From assembly GCA_050949745.1 (NCBI GenBank), contig JBMNGF010000015.1, positions 1 to 64,000 on the forward strand: a stretch of DNA of 64,000 nucleotides, written 5' to 3'. A program made the position numbers and the translations under genes. Shown one piece after another: positions 1-8,545 of the stretch; position 1 is the stretch's first letter; each line of letters begins with the position of its first letter. The notes under the pieces were generated by a model. It made no database searches, was not told the origin of the DNA, and worked only from the letters and a program-made list of their open reading frames with translations. The stretch is from Syntrophaceticus sp050949745 (GTDB lineage Bacteria; Bacillota; DSM-12270; Thermacetogeniales; Thermacetogeniaceae).

Positions 1-24
1 GAGAAATAAATAGAATATATATTT

Positions 25-384
25 TTGGTTAAAATTACCGCTATGTTTTTTCGTGTTATGTTTTATTGGGGAGGGGTTGTATGGCACTTCAAGAAAAAAA
101 CAAACCTGATTACGATTGAGGAAGGGTTTAAGTTATATGCAGAAAATGTCAAGGACTTAAAAACTTCCAGTGTTAATAATCGATACATCACCGAAGATGT
201 TCCAAAAGGGTTAGGTTTACTTCATGTGTTGGGTGCCAATCTCAATATTCCTACTCCAGTATGTGACTCCATAATTACATTAGCAGGTGTAATGATTGGT
301 GCGGATTATTTCAAAGAGCTTGAGGATTATTGGGACACGGGCAGGCTTGCTTTATTGCCTTTAGGTACCGATGTGGATATGTGA
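25..384 (+). pseudogene. C-terminal stump of an opine (octopine/nopaline) dehydrogenase-like protein
   Basis: An open frame of 119 codons whose residues from about 31 onward read like the helical C-terminal domain of NAD/NADP octopine/nopaline dehydrogenases: a DVP-GL segment, then IPTPVCDSIITLAG, then a closing DYW-TGR-L-LG motif. Family members are about 350-400 residues and begin with a Rossmann domain; that domain is absent, and in-frame stops lie just upstream. The first 30 residues do not resemble the family, so the real homology starts inside the frame. I read it as a 3' remnant and not a working enzyme. Family assignment is from motif recall only. Confidence 0.5.
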
Positions 385-586
385 CTCTAATTCTTTACGT
401 CTGCCAAACATCTATTGTTTCATGAATATTGCCCTTATTCAAAATAATGTCCGTGGGTTGTAGTGTTATTTAAATCCTCGAGTAATCTCGCTGTTCTCGG
501 CTACTCCTTTGGGTTCTTGCCTGATGCTTCCATGCTGGTCACTGAAGGAATCACCGTGGGTTTTTCCGGACAGTGGGAAGCAAAGG

Positions 587-615
587 GGAAGCAAAGGGAC
601 GTTCTTTTTGCTTCC
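587..615. repeat. Palindromic repeat, family B
   Basis: Arms GGAAGCAAA and TTTGCTTCC flank a GGGACGTTC centre. A second half-arm lies immediately upstream. This is one of about ten B copies in the window, all intergenic. Confidence 0.8.
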
Positions 616-620
616 TGATA

Positions 621-646
621 TGCAACAGGAACCGTCCCCATTGCAT
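621..646. repeat. Palindromic repeat, family B2
   Basis: TGCAACAGGAACCGTCCCC followed by a TTGCAT arm. It sits directly after a B copy, a pairing seen again near 25.6, 26.1, 27.3, 30.1 and 56.9 kb. The rest of the 385-683 interval has no gene I can recognise. Confidence 0.75.
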
Positions 647-683
647 TTGAGTTGAGCGTTGCCTTTGCCGGTGGGGAAGCAAA

Positions 684-1133
684 CTAGCCGTTCTGCTGCA
701 TCAAGGGAATGCCGCTTTTAATATCCCATCCTCGCAGATAGTAGTATTCATTGAGCATCTTTTCAAATTGTTTCTTATCCAGTTTTTCCCCGGCTGCCGG
801 TCCGGTAGAGATAGGCTCATCCAGGATCCGTTTGGGTGGATAATCATCAAGGCGCCTGATGCCCTCCTGTACATTAAAGAGGCGTTCGGTATCTATGATT
901 CTGGAGCCTATTTTTTCTAACCCTTCTTGGGATATGTCCCACCCTGTTGCAGTTCTTACAAGCTTGGTGAAGTGGGCCGGGCGTAGGGGTTTCATAGCGA
1001 TTCCCTCCAGTTTGCAGAGGCTCAGGGAGTCTACTATGGCGTGCCAGTTTTCGTGCCAAACCCGACATTTCGCACCCTTAAGGCATTTACATCCTGAATT
1101 TACTGATGGTGAAAACTGGTACCTAATTGACAT
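684..1133 (-). pseudogene. C-terminal fragment of tungsten-containing aldehyde:ferredoxin oxidoreductase
   Basis: From about residue 18 the 149-residue frame matches the C-terminal part of the AOR family: an AIVDSLSLCK segment (cluster-ligand region), then a long helical tail with LVRTATGWD, GSRIIDTERLFN and LDEPISTGPAAG. Full AOR proteins are about 600 residues and need N-terminal tungstopterin-binding domains, missing here. The frame opens with ATG overlapping the stop of the adjacent transposase (TAATG), so the first residues are insertion-sequence or junction DNA. No N-terminal AOR sequence is visible on the far side of the IS, so this is a deletion remnant and not a simple split gene. 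Confidence 0.7.
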
Positions 1134-2869
1134 TAAAAAGCATGAGGAGACCTCCCATAATTCGTACTACAGTAAATATCTTCACTAAAACCGGCTAAAT
1201 GTAAAAGCCGTTTGATATCTTCAGTCAATTGGTTCTCCGCAACCTGATGGATGCGACCGGAATCAGTTTCGAAGGTAATTATGGTAAGGGGTTTCAGCAT
1301 CTCCAGCAGCATAGTTCCCGTTGGGCTAAAAGACTTACGCTTCCCAGGGATAATCAAAGGTTTTGTTTCTTTGGCCAGGTTACGGCGTACCCGGCGCTGC
1401 AGCAGTGCATAAATAAGCAGAGCCATTAAGAAAACATACCCTATGGCAACTACTCTCTCCGTGTTCTTGACATAGATCCCGTCAATGTAAACCGGGTTTT
1501 TTAGAAAACGGAAAGACAGTTCCACTGCGGTTTGGTTTTTGTATTCCTGCAGTACATCACCTGGGGAAAGCTCATTATCATCAAGAATATTGGTAATCAA
1601 TACGAAAGTACTGGCCTTAGCCTTGATATCCTTGACAAATTGTTCATTAATAGAGACCAGAGAAGGAATGGCTCGATAATAGACTTGATAGTTGATCGGT
1701 TCATCCTTACGAGGACGGCCTACCCGGCGCTTGATTACCCGTTCTTCTTTAATTTCGGTATTTATCTTAAAGAGTGAGGTATCGTGTTTTGCTAAGAAAA
1801 GCTCTGATTCTTTAATGGCATCAGCTTCACAATAGAATTCTCTCTTGGCAAGAGCATTACAGTCCTTTATCAGCTCTTTTTTCTTGATGTCTATCTTTTT
1901 ATTAATGCTTTTTTCCTTCCTCTTGTCCAGGGATGAGGAGTGTACAATAATAAACCGGTAATCGTGGCCGTTAAGTTCCCTGACAGTTGATTGAACCTGA
2001 TAAACAGATGCATTCTTTTTCTCTACGAGACTGCCCAGGTGCTGCCACTGATTCTGTGCCCAGGCCCATTCTTTCAGGTCAGCCGATATTTTAAATGTTT
2101 CCGGCAGTCGTGAAATGAAAGGGATCTCTTTGTCGGACATAAGAGCAAGGTTGTCATTGGTAACGAGGGCTGAATCAGCAACATAGATGCTTTGGCCCTT
2201 ATCAGAAGGCAGCATTGTTTGCAGTCTTTCCAGTACGTCTTTATTCCAGGTCTTATCGCTCATATTGCCATCACACAGTTCCCCAAAAATGGGGATACCT
2301 TCGCTGGTGGTGATGAGACCATAAAGGAACTGTTTCAAATCAGGGCGATGGTCTTTGCTATATCCGTAGGTAATGTCGAGTAAATCCCTATCTCCATCTG
2401 TTTGGTCATACTCTCCAGCAACAGAGATGGATGTTGTATCAGCATGAATGGTCCTTGTTTCTACCTGATGTACATTTATAGCTGATAATGCTAAAGCCAG
2501 GTAAACCCTGTTGGGATGAGCCTTAGCCAGTTTGGTAAGGGCTCTGCCCAGGGCATTATCATTAAATGCATCAGCAGTTATCTTTTCATCTTCACCAAAG
2601 ATTACATTGAGATTCATCTCACTATAAAATTCTTCTACACGGTAAAGCGGTTTTCTTGCTACCAGGATATTGATAACGAGTGCTTCCAGCAATGTTCCTG
2701 GCGACAGGCGGCATTGTTTAGGATCCCAGGTAACCATCTCATCGATGGTGTCTCGGAGTTTAATTTCACGGCAAAAGGCTGCAACCAGTGGAGCAGCGCC
2801 AGCACTTAAGATTTTAACTTTAGGTATCAGGCTTCTCATGCGAAATTCCCCCGTTTAATTTCATTAGGT
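1121..2869 (-). mobile_element. IS1634-like insertion sequence
   Basis: A single transposase gene flanked by a short imperfect inverted repeat: ACCTAATTGACATTAAA at the left end and, on the other strand at 2854-2869, ACCTAATGAAATTAAA. The ends are my estimate and no target-site duplication was found. It abuts the AOR stump, and deletion next to the element probably explains that stump. Confidence 0.6.
1133..2839 (-). CDS. IS1634 family transposase
   Basis: 568 residues, full length for IS1634-type transposases. An N-terminal DUF4277-like region (about 1-110) is followed by an IS4-type DDE fold. The first Asp is in IHADTTSIS (about 134), the second in IYVADSALV (about 222), and the catalytic Glu probably lies in NQTAVELSFRFLK near 455, followed by helical hydrophobic sequence. 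A Lys/Glu-rich insertion (about 300-390) ends in a KRRVGRPRKDE segment, typical of the family. The frame is uninterrupted, so the enzyme may be active. The start gives MRSLIPKVKI; the RBS is weak. Confidence 0.85.
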   Translation of the reverse strand: MRSLIPKVKILSAGAAPLVAAFCREIKLRDTIDEMVTWDPKQCRLSPGTLLEALVINILVARKPLYRVEEFYSEMNLNVIFGEDEKITADAFNDNALGRALTKLAKAHPNRVYLALALSAINVHQVETRTIHADTTSISVAGEYDQTDGDRDLLDITYGYSKDHRPDLKQFLYGLITTSEGIPIFGELCDGNMSDKTWNKDVLERLQTMLPSDKGQSIYVADSALVTNDNLALMSDKEIPFISRLPETFKISADLKEWAWAQNQWQHLGSLVEKKNASVYQVQSTVRELNGHDYRFIIVHSSSLDKRKEKSINKKIDIKKKELIKDCNALAKREFYCEADAIKESELFLAKHDTSLFKINTEIKEERVIKRRVGRPRKDEPINYQVYYRAIPSLVSINEQFVKDIKAKASTFVLITNILDDNELSPGDVLQEYKNQTAVELSFRFLKNPVYIDGIYVKNTERVVAIGYVFLMALLIYALLQRRVRRNLAKETKPLIIPGKRKSFSPTGTMLLEMLKPLTIITFETDSGRIHQVAENQLTEDIKRLLHLAGFSEDIYCSTNYGRSPHAF

Positions 2870-3205
2870 GGTAATTCGCGACATATTCTGTAATTCCTCC
2901 TTAGCCTGATAAATTTTAATAATTATTATTTATGAAAAAGAAGGGTGCGGAAGATGGGTTATGTTGATAGGCTCGATCAATTTCAACTGAATATGCTAGT
3001 AAAAAAGAAATTGGGTAAGCCCTAAAAATTGCAATGCACTCCTGGTTTTCCAATGATCGATACGATGACATTTTCTATTTGTTCACGAACCTTCCTTTAG
3101 TCCTTCTAGTCTTCCAAAAACCCAAGGTATAACTAATAATGGAGCGTATAAAACTATTGTGCTATATGATTTGGCCGAATAACCTTAATGGAGGAGAATC
3201 GCTTG
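2870..3205. other. Gene-free interval upstream of WYL-like ORF
   Basis: AT-rich sequence between the IS end and the small ORF at 3206. I see no conserved coding frame, RNA or repeat beyond the leader of the next gene, which holds a GGAGGAG ribosome binding site at about 3190. Confidence 0.4.
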
Positions 3206-3532
3206 ATGGTAGATAGTACTTTAGATAGTTTTGTTAAAGCATTAAGAGAGAGGAAATTAGTGATTGTTCATTTTTTCTCGAAAGAAGACGGGATGATAAT
3301 TGAACGAAAATGTGTGCCTCTTGATTATGGACCCAGCCGTAGGGCTAGGCTGAAAAATGATAGGTTTCATTTTTGGGATTTAGAAAGCGATAAAGGATCC
3401 CACGTTCTCAGTCTCAATCCTGAACAAGTAAAGATGGTTATTATTCTAGATGATAGATTTCAGCCAGAAGAAATCTTGCGGCTGATACCGGTCTCTCTTT
3501 CAATCGCCCGTTGCGATTTTCCATCATGGTAA
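3206..3532 (+). CDS. Small stand-alone WYL-like domain protein
   Basis: 108 residues from ATG 3206, preceded by GGAGGAG at the right distance; an upstream in-frame ATG at 3188 overlaps that RBS and is less likely. The order of elements recalls a minimal WYL-type ligand-binding fold: KLVIVHFFSKEDG, ERKCVPLDYGPS, then RFHFWDLESDKG, LNPEQVKMVIILDDRF. No DNA-binding domain is attached. WYL domains often sense nucleic acid or nucleotides in defence regulation, and the gene sits in a defence-rich island, but a regulatory role is inference. The domain call is by pattern, not by profile search. Confidence 0.45.
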   Translation: MVDSTLDSFVKALRERKLVIVHFFSKEDGMIIERKCVPLDYGPSRRARLKNDRFHFWDLESDKGSHVLSLNPEQVKMVIILDDRFQPEEILRLIPVSLSIARCDFPSW

Positions 3533-3666
3533 TGTTTCAAAATTATCTTTTGTTTATCTAGCAGCGTAATCATCTCCCCAGCCTCCTGTGTATCCTCTGG
3601 TTCCTACACAGGGAAGCTTATTCTATAGTGGGGGAGTTTTCAATTATTACCCCGGGGTACTTTTAG

Positions 3667-3870
3667 ATTATCATAAACACACCTTATTGCACTCTTGCTA
3701 CCTGTAAACCCAATATCAGAAATTCAGCTGCTGTAGGTGATTGGATTTTAGGCATAGGTTCGGCTGCTAAAGGGAGCATGATGAAAGGGCGGCTTATTTA
3801 TGCAATGCAGGTACAGGAAATATTAACATATGATCGATACTGGAGTGATCTGCGATTTTCTTATAGCAAG
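3667..3870 (+). pseudogene. Truncated Nmad2-like (nucleotide modification associated domain) protein
   Basis: In one continuous frame the translation runs YCTLATCKPNIR, AAVGDWILGIGSAAKG, GRLIYAMQVQEILTYDRYW and SDLRF. As I recall, this is the start of Nmad2-type proteins found with DNA base-modification systems. The first dozen residues are lost. At the 3' side the frame runs into a family C repeat at about 3865, after which it encodes repeat sequence up to a stop at 4005. Family length is roughly 200-250 residues, so at least two thirds are gone. Non-functional. Confidence 0.45.
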
Positions 3871-3930
3871 CTCGGGGAGAAAAGCACTTCCCCTCGCAAC
3901 GGTACCGGGTACCACCCGACTTTTGTCGAA
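3865..3930 (+). repeat. Family C repeat, full copy
   Basis: Starts AGCAAGCTCGGGGAGAAAAG, continues with CAACGGTACCGGGTACCACC and ends TTTTGTCGAA. Full or partial copies occur at 4475, 14741, 18950, 19958, 29921, 30764, 37504 and 44993. This copy truncates the Nmad2-like gene. Confidence 0.8.
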
Positions 3931-4129
3931 CATCAGGAAGGGCGTCCAATTCCTTTGTATAGGGTGCTAAGGGAGTTGGTTTATTGTTTTATCTGCTACA
4001 ACTAACATATTGCCAGCAAATTTAAGCGTATCATTAGTACTTCAAAGAGTTTCCGCCCGTGGGTTGGCACACTCTTATGGGTAAAAGGCACATGGGCATG
4101 TCCGTCTAGAGGGTTTAATACATAGAAAA

Positions 4130-4154
4130 AGCCCCAGCTTTAAGGACCGGGGCT
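4130..4154 (+). terminator. Hairpin, possible terminator
   Basis: Stem AGCCCC / GGGGCT around a 13-base loop. There is an A-run upstream and no clear T-run downstream on the + strand; on the minus strand the A-run gives Us after the stem, so it could terminate minus-strand transcription from the tRNA at 4331-4407. Confidence 0.4.
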
Positions 4155-4159
4155 ATGCC

Positions 4160-4193
4160 GCTCAGTTGTATAGACTGAGCAGACGTCCGCTCT
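4160..4193 (+). other. tRNA-like fragment, inverted relative to the neighbouring tRNA
   Basis: Reads GCTCAGTTGTATAGA, CTGAGC, then AGACGTCCGCT. This follows the D-arm and anticodon-arm 5' half of the tRNA at 4331-4407 (GCTCAGTTGGATAGAGC, AGACGTCCGCT) with small indels, but on the opposite strand. The acceptor, T-arm and anticodon 3' strand are missing, so it is not a tRNA gene. Confidence 0.5.
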
Positions 4194-4330
4194 AATTATA
4201 TTATATCAAAATTACAGAGAAAGTATACTAAATTTTAAATGGATGGAAGGAGTAGTTCCGCTAATCCACTACTCACATCCTGTGAAAATGTTTTAGAAAA
4301 CGAAACCAAAATTTTTGACCCCTATAAGGA

Positions 4331-4407
4331 TGGCGGGCCGGGTGAGACTTGAACTCACGACGGGACGTTTAGCGGACGTCTGCTCTATCCAACTGAGCTA
4401 CCGGCCC
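4331..4407 (-). tRNA. tRNA with Arg-type body and GCU anticodon (possible pseudo-tRNA)
   Basis: A complete 77-nt cloverleaf including encoded CCA. Acceptor GGGCCGG/CCGGCCC pairs perfectly, as do D-stem GCTC/GAGC, anticodon stem GACGT/ACGTC and T-stem GTGAG/CTCAC with loop TTCAAGT. The variable loop is only 5 nt (CCGTC). The anticodon loop is CCGCTAA, so positions 34-36 are GCU, which reads serine AGC/AGU codons. Serine tRNAs need a long variable arm, absent here; the body resembles tRNA-Arg. Position 33 is C instead of the near-universal U. A20 and C35/U36, known arginine identity elements in E. coli, are present. It is either a degenerate Arg tRNA or an unusual decoder. Confidence 0.75.
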
Positions 4408-4474
4408 ACTTCCATATTAGGGTCATTCTACCTAAAAGGCCAAAATCCTTCTTTTTATGGATTAAAATGTTTCT

Positions 4475-4520
4475 AGCAAGCTCGGGGAGAAAAGCACTTC
4501 CCCTCGCAACGGTACCGGGT
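4475..4520 (+). repeat. Family C repeat, 5' part
   Basis: Identical to the first 46 bases of the copy at 3865 (AGCAAGCTCGGGGAGAAAAG onward), then diverges at GTAGTGCGG. The two copies bracket the tRNA region. Confidence 0.75.
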
Positions 4521-4915
4521 AGTGCGGCTGAGCCAGATTGCATCATATAACGGGTGATTCCCCATTCCAGTAAGGTTTAGCCAACCATTGGTAGCTTAAA
4601 CGAGCAAGGCATGGTTTGTTTAACCATATCAAAATCAGTGCCTACATCTGGTAAATGATGAAGGATATAGGGATTGCGTGTCGAATTATAAAATATACTA
4701 CTCAATTTCTAGGTTAGGTTCATATTCCAGTTCAACTCATCAAGCAACTTTCCTTTTTCTACTCCATATAGTTTTAGCAACGGTATAAGCGTTATTTAAC
4801 ATATGAGATCAAGAGAGTTTATTATACAAATCGAACGTGAGTTTGATTGGGATGGGTTTGATAAGCGAAATGTTACTCTTTGTAGAGTAGCAAAATAAGA
4901 AACGGAGTGTAGATA
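4521..4915. other. Gene-poor interval before the ABC-type ATPase
   Basis: No recognisable gene. A 32-codon frame from ATG 4803 (starting MRSREFIIQIEREFDWDGF) ends just before the ATPase RBS (GGAGTG at about 4903). It has no RBS and no identified relative; it could be a leader peptide or a gene stump. Confidence 0.3.
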
Positions 4916-7177
4916 ATGAAGATTATTCTAAAAAACTGCAACAACATTGATTACGGTGAAATTCAACTCGTGGAAAAGCATTTGAATATGAAATATGCTA
5001 TCAATGGCACTGGAAAATCAACAATATCAAAAGCAATTCATGGGTTAATAAACGATAAATTGGACGAGCTTACCCCATTTAAGTATTACGATGAAAAAAC
5101 AAAGAATGTAATGCTGGACGAACACAAGCCTGCTGTGGAGATTTATGATGAGGAAGAAAAACCCGGAGGATTTATTAAAGAACGTTCACCCATTCAATCG
5201 GTTCGGATTTTCGATGAGGATTATGTAGATCAATATACTTTAGTCGGGGACGATGTGGTTCCTAATAGCTTTGAAATATATGTGAAAACTCCCGATTACG
5301 AACAGAAATTAAAAGAAATAGAACTCCTTATTACGGATATAAAAGATTTTTTTAGAAGTAATGCTGACTTGGATGATATTATTTCAAGGTTCAATTTATT
5401 CTTGGATAAAATCGTTAAGCCAGGAAAACGAAAAGCTTTTAGCACTACAAGCCCTTTACACAAAGCTCTAAATCAAGGTAATAAAACTATAGATATACCT
5501 GCTGAGCTTAATGGCTATCAGGCGTTTATTACAAGTACAAACGGAGGAAGGTGGGCAAAGTGGCAGTTAGAAGGAAATGAGTATTTTGATTGGAAAGGTG
5601 AAAACGCTCATTGTCCATATTGCTCTAAAGATGTTGAAACATCACACAAACATATCATAAAAAAACTATCAGAGGAGTATAGTAGCAAATATCTCAATGA
5701 CCTTAACACTGTGCTGGATGCCTTTGAAGGTATAAAAGATTTTTTTATAGATTCAATTAGAGAAAAAATTGATAAACTTGGTGCGAGTCCAGTTGGTTTC
5801 ACCCAAAACGAAACTGACTTTATCAAGTCCATTTGTGATAGCATTAACGCATTATTGACTCGACTTCAAAATACACGGGGTATTGGATTTGAAAGCCTAA
5901 GGTCAGTTGATGATATTATACTATCACTAAACGATAATTTGATTGATTTAGATGTTTATGCAGAACTCAAATCGCCCAAAACAGAGGCTATTGTTAATGG
6001 GTTGAACAATTCTCTAAAGAAAACAATTGAAAAAGCACAAGAGTTAAAAGTTGCTGTAGAAGAACAAGAACGAATAATCCGAGAAACTATCGAGAAAAAC
6101 GAAACGGGGATTAACCACTTTTTACTTAAAGCTGGGTATCAATATACAGTTGGAATTGAAAAGGATGATAAAACTAAGAAATATCGGATGCTCCTAAAGT
6201 ACCGTGATGGTGAAGTGAGCGTTCCGGAAATAAAAAGGCATCTCAGCTTTGGTGAGCGAAATGCTTTCGCTTTGGTTCTTTTTATGTATGATGTGATAAG
6301 GGAAAGACCTGACCTGGTGATTTTAGACGATCCAATTTCATCTTTTGATAAGCATAAAAAATTCGCAATCATGGATATGCTTTTTTGTAATGATACTGTG
6401 ACACTAAGAGGCATAACAACGATGATGCTTACACATGATTTTGAGCCTGTGTCGGACGTTCTAAAAACACAATGCAAGTCTTTTACCTGGAGAGATACAG
6501 ATGACTGCAAAGGACAATTTGTAAAGGCGACATTTTTGCATAATGAAGTAGACACAGCTAGTAATAGCACTCACCTTATTGAGAAGCCAATACTGGATTG
6601 CCATGTAAAGAACTATATTCGAGTATTGCAGGATAATTGTAAATCTTCAGCCAACAGAGTTTCCAAACTAATTTATTTCAGACGGTTAAAAGAGATAGAG
6701 GGCGAGAAAGGGGACGTCTGGGACGTACTGTCTTGCTTTTTCCATAAAAACACTCCTATTCCCAAAACATATGATAAAACAATAAAAAAATATGTAAAGA
6801 TCGGGGAAGATGAAGTTGGTGAGGCTGAGGCTATTATTTCAGAAGCCATCCAAGAATCATTTATTTATGCAACAGAGTATCCGAAATTCTGGGACGCGCA
6901 AACCATGCTAGCCTACTATAGGTCCTGTATGCAGGGTTATGAAAAATTACAGTTATTCCGTTGCTTGAGTGAACTGTTTGGCCACGAAAACAGTGATATG
7001 ACGGATGCCGTCTTCGCAAAATTTATCAACGAAACATATCATTCGGAAATGGAGTATATTCTCCAACTTAACCCACGAGAGTTTGAGATTGTACCATTCT
7101 ATATTTTGCATCGTTGTGATGAGGAAGTTGAGAAATTTGAACGGATGTTAGAGGTTCAAGGCAGTGCGGACGTTTAA
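4916..7177 (+). CDS. AAA_13-type ABC ATPase with CPYC zinc-hook-like motif (RloC/PrrC-like architecture)
   Basis: 753 residues. A Walker A variant, INGTGKSTISKAI, lies at about 29-41. A coiled-coil middle contains HCPYC at about 237, like a Rad50/RloC zinc hook. The ABC signature LSFGERNAF (about 444) and Walker B DLVILDDPISSFD follow, then a switch MLTHDFEP. The tail (about 550-753) holds an R-x3-E site (RRLKE) with a following His and an NETYHSE segment. AAA_13 proteins include the anticodon nucleases PrrC and RloC, where a C-terminal Arg-Glu-His triad cuts tRNA. Whether this tail is such a nuclease is unproven; a different nuclease or effector is possible. The gene stands alone, AT-rich, convergent with the operon at 7423-9103. 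Start ATG follows a GGAGTG RBS. Confidence 0.6.
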   Translation: MKIILKNCNNIDYGEIQLVEKHLNMKYAINGTGKSTISKAIHGLINDKLDELTPFKYYDEKTKNVMLDEHKPAVEIYDEEEKPGGFIKERSPIQSVRIFDEDYVDQYTLVGDDVVPNSFEIYVKTPDYEQKLKEIELLITDIKDFFRSNADLDDIISRFNLFLDKIVKPGKRKAFSTTSPLHKALNQGNKTIDIPAELNGYQAFITSTNGGRWAKWQLEGNEYFDWKGENAHCPYCSKDVETSHKHIIKKLSEEYSSKYLNDLNTVLDAFEGIKDFFIDSIREKIDKLGASPVGFTQNETDFIKSICDSINALLTRLQNTRGIGFESLRSVDDIILSLNDNLIDLDVYAELKSPKTEAIVNGLNNSLKKTIEKAQELKVAVEEQERIIRETIEKNETGINHFLLKAGYQYTVGIEKDDKTKKYRMLLKYRDGEVSVPEIKRHLSFGERNAFALVLFMYDVIRERPDLVILDDPISSFDKHKKFAIMDMLFCNDTVTLRGITTMMLTHDFEPVSDVLKTQCKSFTWRDTDDCKGQFVKATFLHNEVDTASNSTHLIEKPILDCHVKNYIRVLQDNCKSSANRVSKLIYFRRLKEIEGEKGDVWDVLSCFFHKNTPIPKTYDKTIKKYVKIGEDEVGEAEAIISEAIQESFIYATEYPKFWDAQTMLAYYRSCMQGYEKLQLFRCLSELFGHENSDMTDAVFAKFINETYHSEMEYILQLNPREFEIVPFYILHRCDEEVEKFERMLEVQGSADV

Positions 7178-7422
7178 TTAATATTTAGCGAATGGGGCTG
7201 ATTCGTTTTTTAAGTTCCCATAATCCGGTCTATTGTTAAAGACAGTAAAGCGAGTTTCTCCTCATTATTTGTCAAGCAACAGACCGCGTTGTCCCGTACT
7301 GATTATGTATACAGTTCTGGGACGGCCTAGGAAACCCATGAACGACAACCTTGCGAGCACGCCGGGCGGGTACGGGCTCTCGGCTATGTTTTTATCCTGG
7401 TGTTCTTGATCCCTTCCCTTGA

Positions 7423-8082
7423 TTAACAGGCACAGAGGAGTCTCTCGATTATTTTATCACGTGATATAATAATAATGGAGTTAAACCCTAAGTTTTCCAG
7501 AACTCTATTTTGGTAATCAACATTTAAGCTATATGTTGCTAGGTATAATGAACAAATAATTGAATGCTTGTCTGCTAGATTTTTTACATAAACCATAAAT
7601 TTAAGTTTTGATCTAATTCTATCACTACTCAAATTTCTAATAAATGCTTTGCACTCAATTAATTGAAGCTTACTATATAAAAAGACAACGTCAATGTCTT
7701 TTTCCGATATTTTTGTGCCTTTATAATAGACCCAACTTTCTGGGATAATAGCGCATCGATAAGCCTCTGGAGAAGGACGGGAGTGTTTAACTATCAATTC
7801 TAGCAATGGACCTCTTCTATTACCTAGCGTATCCTTATCGCAATCGTAAAAATTATCCATTAATTGCATGTAAATATTTATTTTTGGATGTTTTCTTACC
7901 TCAATGTATTCTGGGGATCTTATTATTCTTTCTTTAATCTTCGGTGTTGACGAGTTTCTTCGCTCTAATATTGCAAATGTTATGCTTGTGTAACATATAT
8001 TTTCTACTACAAAATTTGCCAATTCGGTTGTTATGTTATCCGGCTGTGAAGGATTATTTTTCGTATCAAAGTGAAAGCACAT
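7423..8082 (-). CDS. PD-(D/E)XK nuclease-like protein, third gene of SecB-like operon
   Basis: 219 residues, no named family recognised. The core resembles a restriction-endonuclease fold: a helix with E95 (GPLLELIVKH), then a strand with D129 and D131 (KDIDVVFLY), then E143-x-K145 on the next strand (LQLIECKAF), followed by a helix. That is the order and spacing of PD-(D/E)XK enzymes. The ATG lies 6 bases after the stop of the SecB-like gene, and its RBS (AGGTGA) overlaps that stop, so translation is probably coupled. As last gene beside a chaperone it is the likely effector or toxin. Nuclease activity is inferred from motif spacing only. Confidence 0.55.
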   Translation of the reverse strand: MCFHFDTKNNPSQPDNITTELANFVVENICYTSITFAILERRNSSTPKIKERIIRSPEYIEVRKHPKINIYMQLMDNFYDCDKDTLGNRRGPLLELIVKHSRPSPEAYRCAIIPESWVYYKGTKISEKDIDVVFLYSKLQLIECKAFIRNLSSDRIRSKLKFMVYVKNLADKHSIICSLYLATYSLNVDYQNRVLENLGFNSIIIISRDKIIERLLCAC

Positions 8083-8088
8083 GGATTT

Positions 8089-8535
8089 TCACCTAGAAAT
8101 AACTATCGGTTCTACAACTAAGGGGGAAAATCCCATTCGTGTTGTCAAGGAACTTACTAATTCCCGTGCATACGGCCAAACATGTAACGGCACGTTTATT
8201 TTTTTATACATATCAATATACTGCTCATCGAACAATTTTAAATCTTTAATAAGATAACTTATTGAAAGCTCAAATTCGATTTGAAACGCGATATTATTTT
8301 GTTCTTCTTTACAATAAGCTTTAATAAAAAAATTAGTGCAAACACTAAAATAATCATCTTCTATAATATGGTCACCAAAATCGTACGATAAATCTACAGC
8401 CAAATTTCCATCTAAATTATGATTAACATTAGAAATAGTGAGACTTTTTAAGTTAATAGCTTTAATCTTCTGGAGATTCTGAACTAAACGTTTATAAATC
8501 TGGGGATCTAACTGCTCTTCTTTCGGTTCACTCAT
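8089..8535 (-). CDS. SecB-like chaperone
   Basis: 148 residues, the usual SecB length. A beta-rich middle (about 45-95, alternating strands such as NIAFQIEFELSISYLI) is followed by the C-terminal hallmark WPYARELVSSLTTRMGF with a closing LVVEPI (about 120-144). In SecB the same stretch reads like FPYARE, then S-L--RG-FP, then the APVNF strand. Bacillota normally lack a general SecB; solitary SecB-like proteins are known partners of toxin-antitoxin-chaperone (TAC) modules, where they fold or protect the antitoxin. It starts 10 bases after the previous stop with a GAGGTGAG RBS. I am fairly sure of the fold and unsure of the client. Confidence 0.75.
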   Translation of the reverse strand: MSEPKEEQLDPQIYKRLVQNLQKIKAINLKSLTISNVNHNLDGNLAVDLSYDFGDHIIEDDYFSVCTNFFIKAYCKEEQNNIAFQIEFELSISYLIKDLKLFDEQYIDMYKKINVPLHVWPYARELVSSLTTRMGFSPLVVEPIVISR

Positions 8536-8545
8536 CTAGCTCACC

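Noticed and set aside
2192..2809. Plus-strand frames inside the IS1634 transposase gene
   Set aside because: Opposite-strand shadows of an intact transposase, without RBS.
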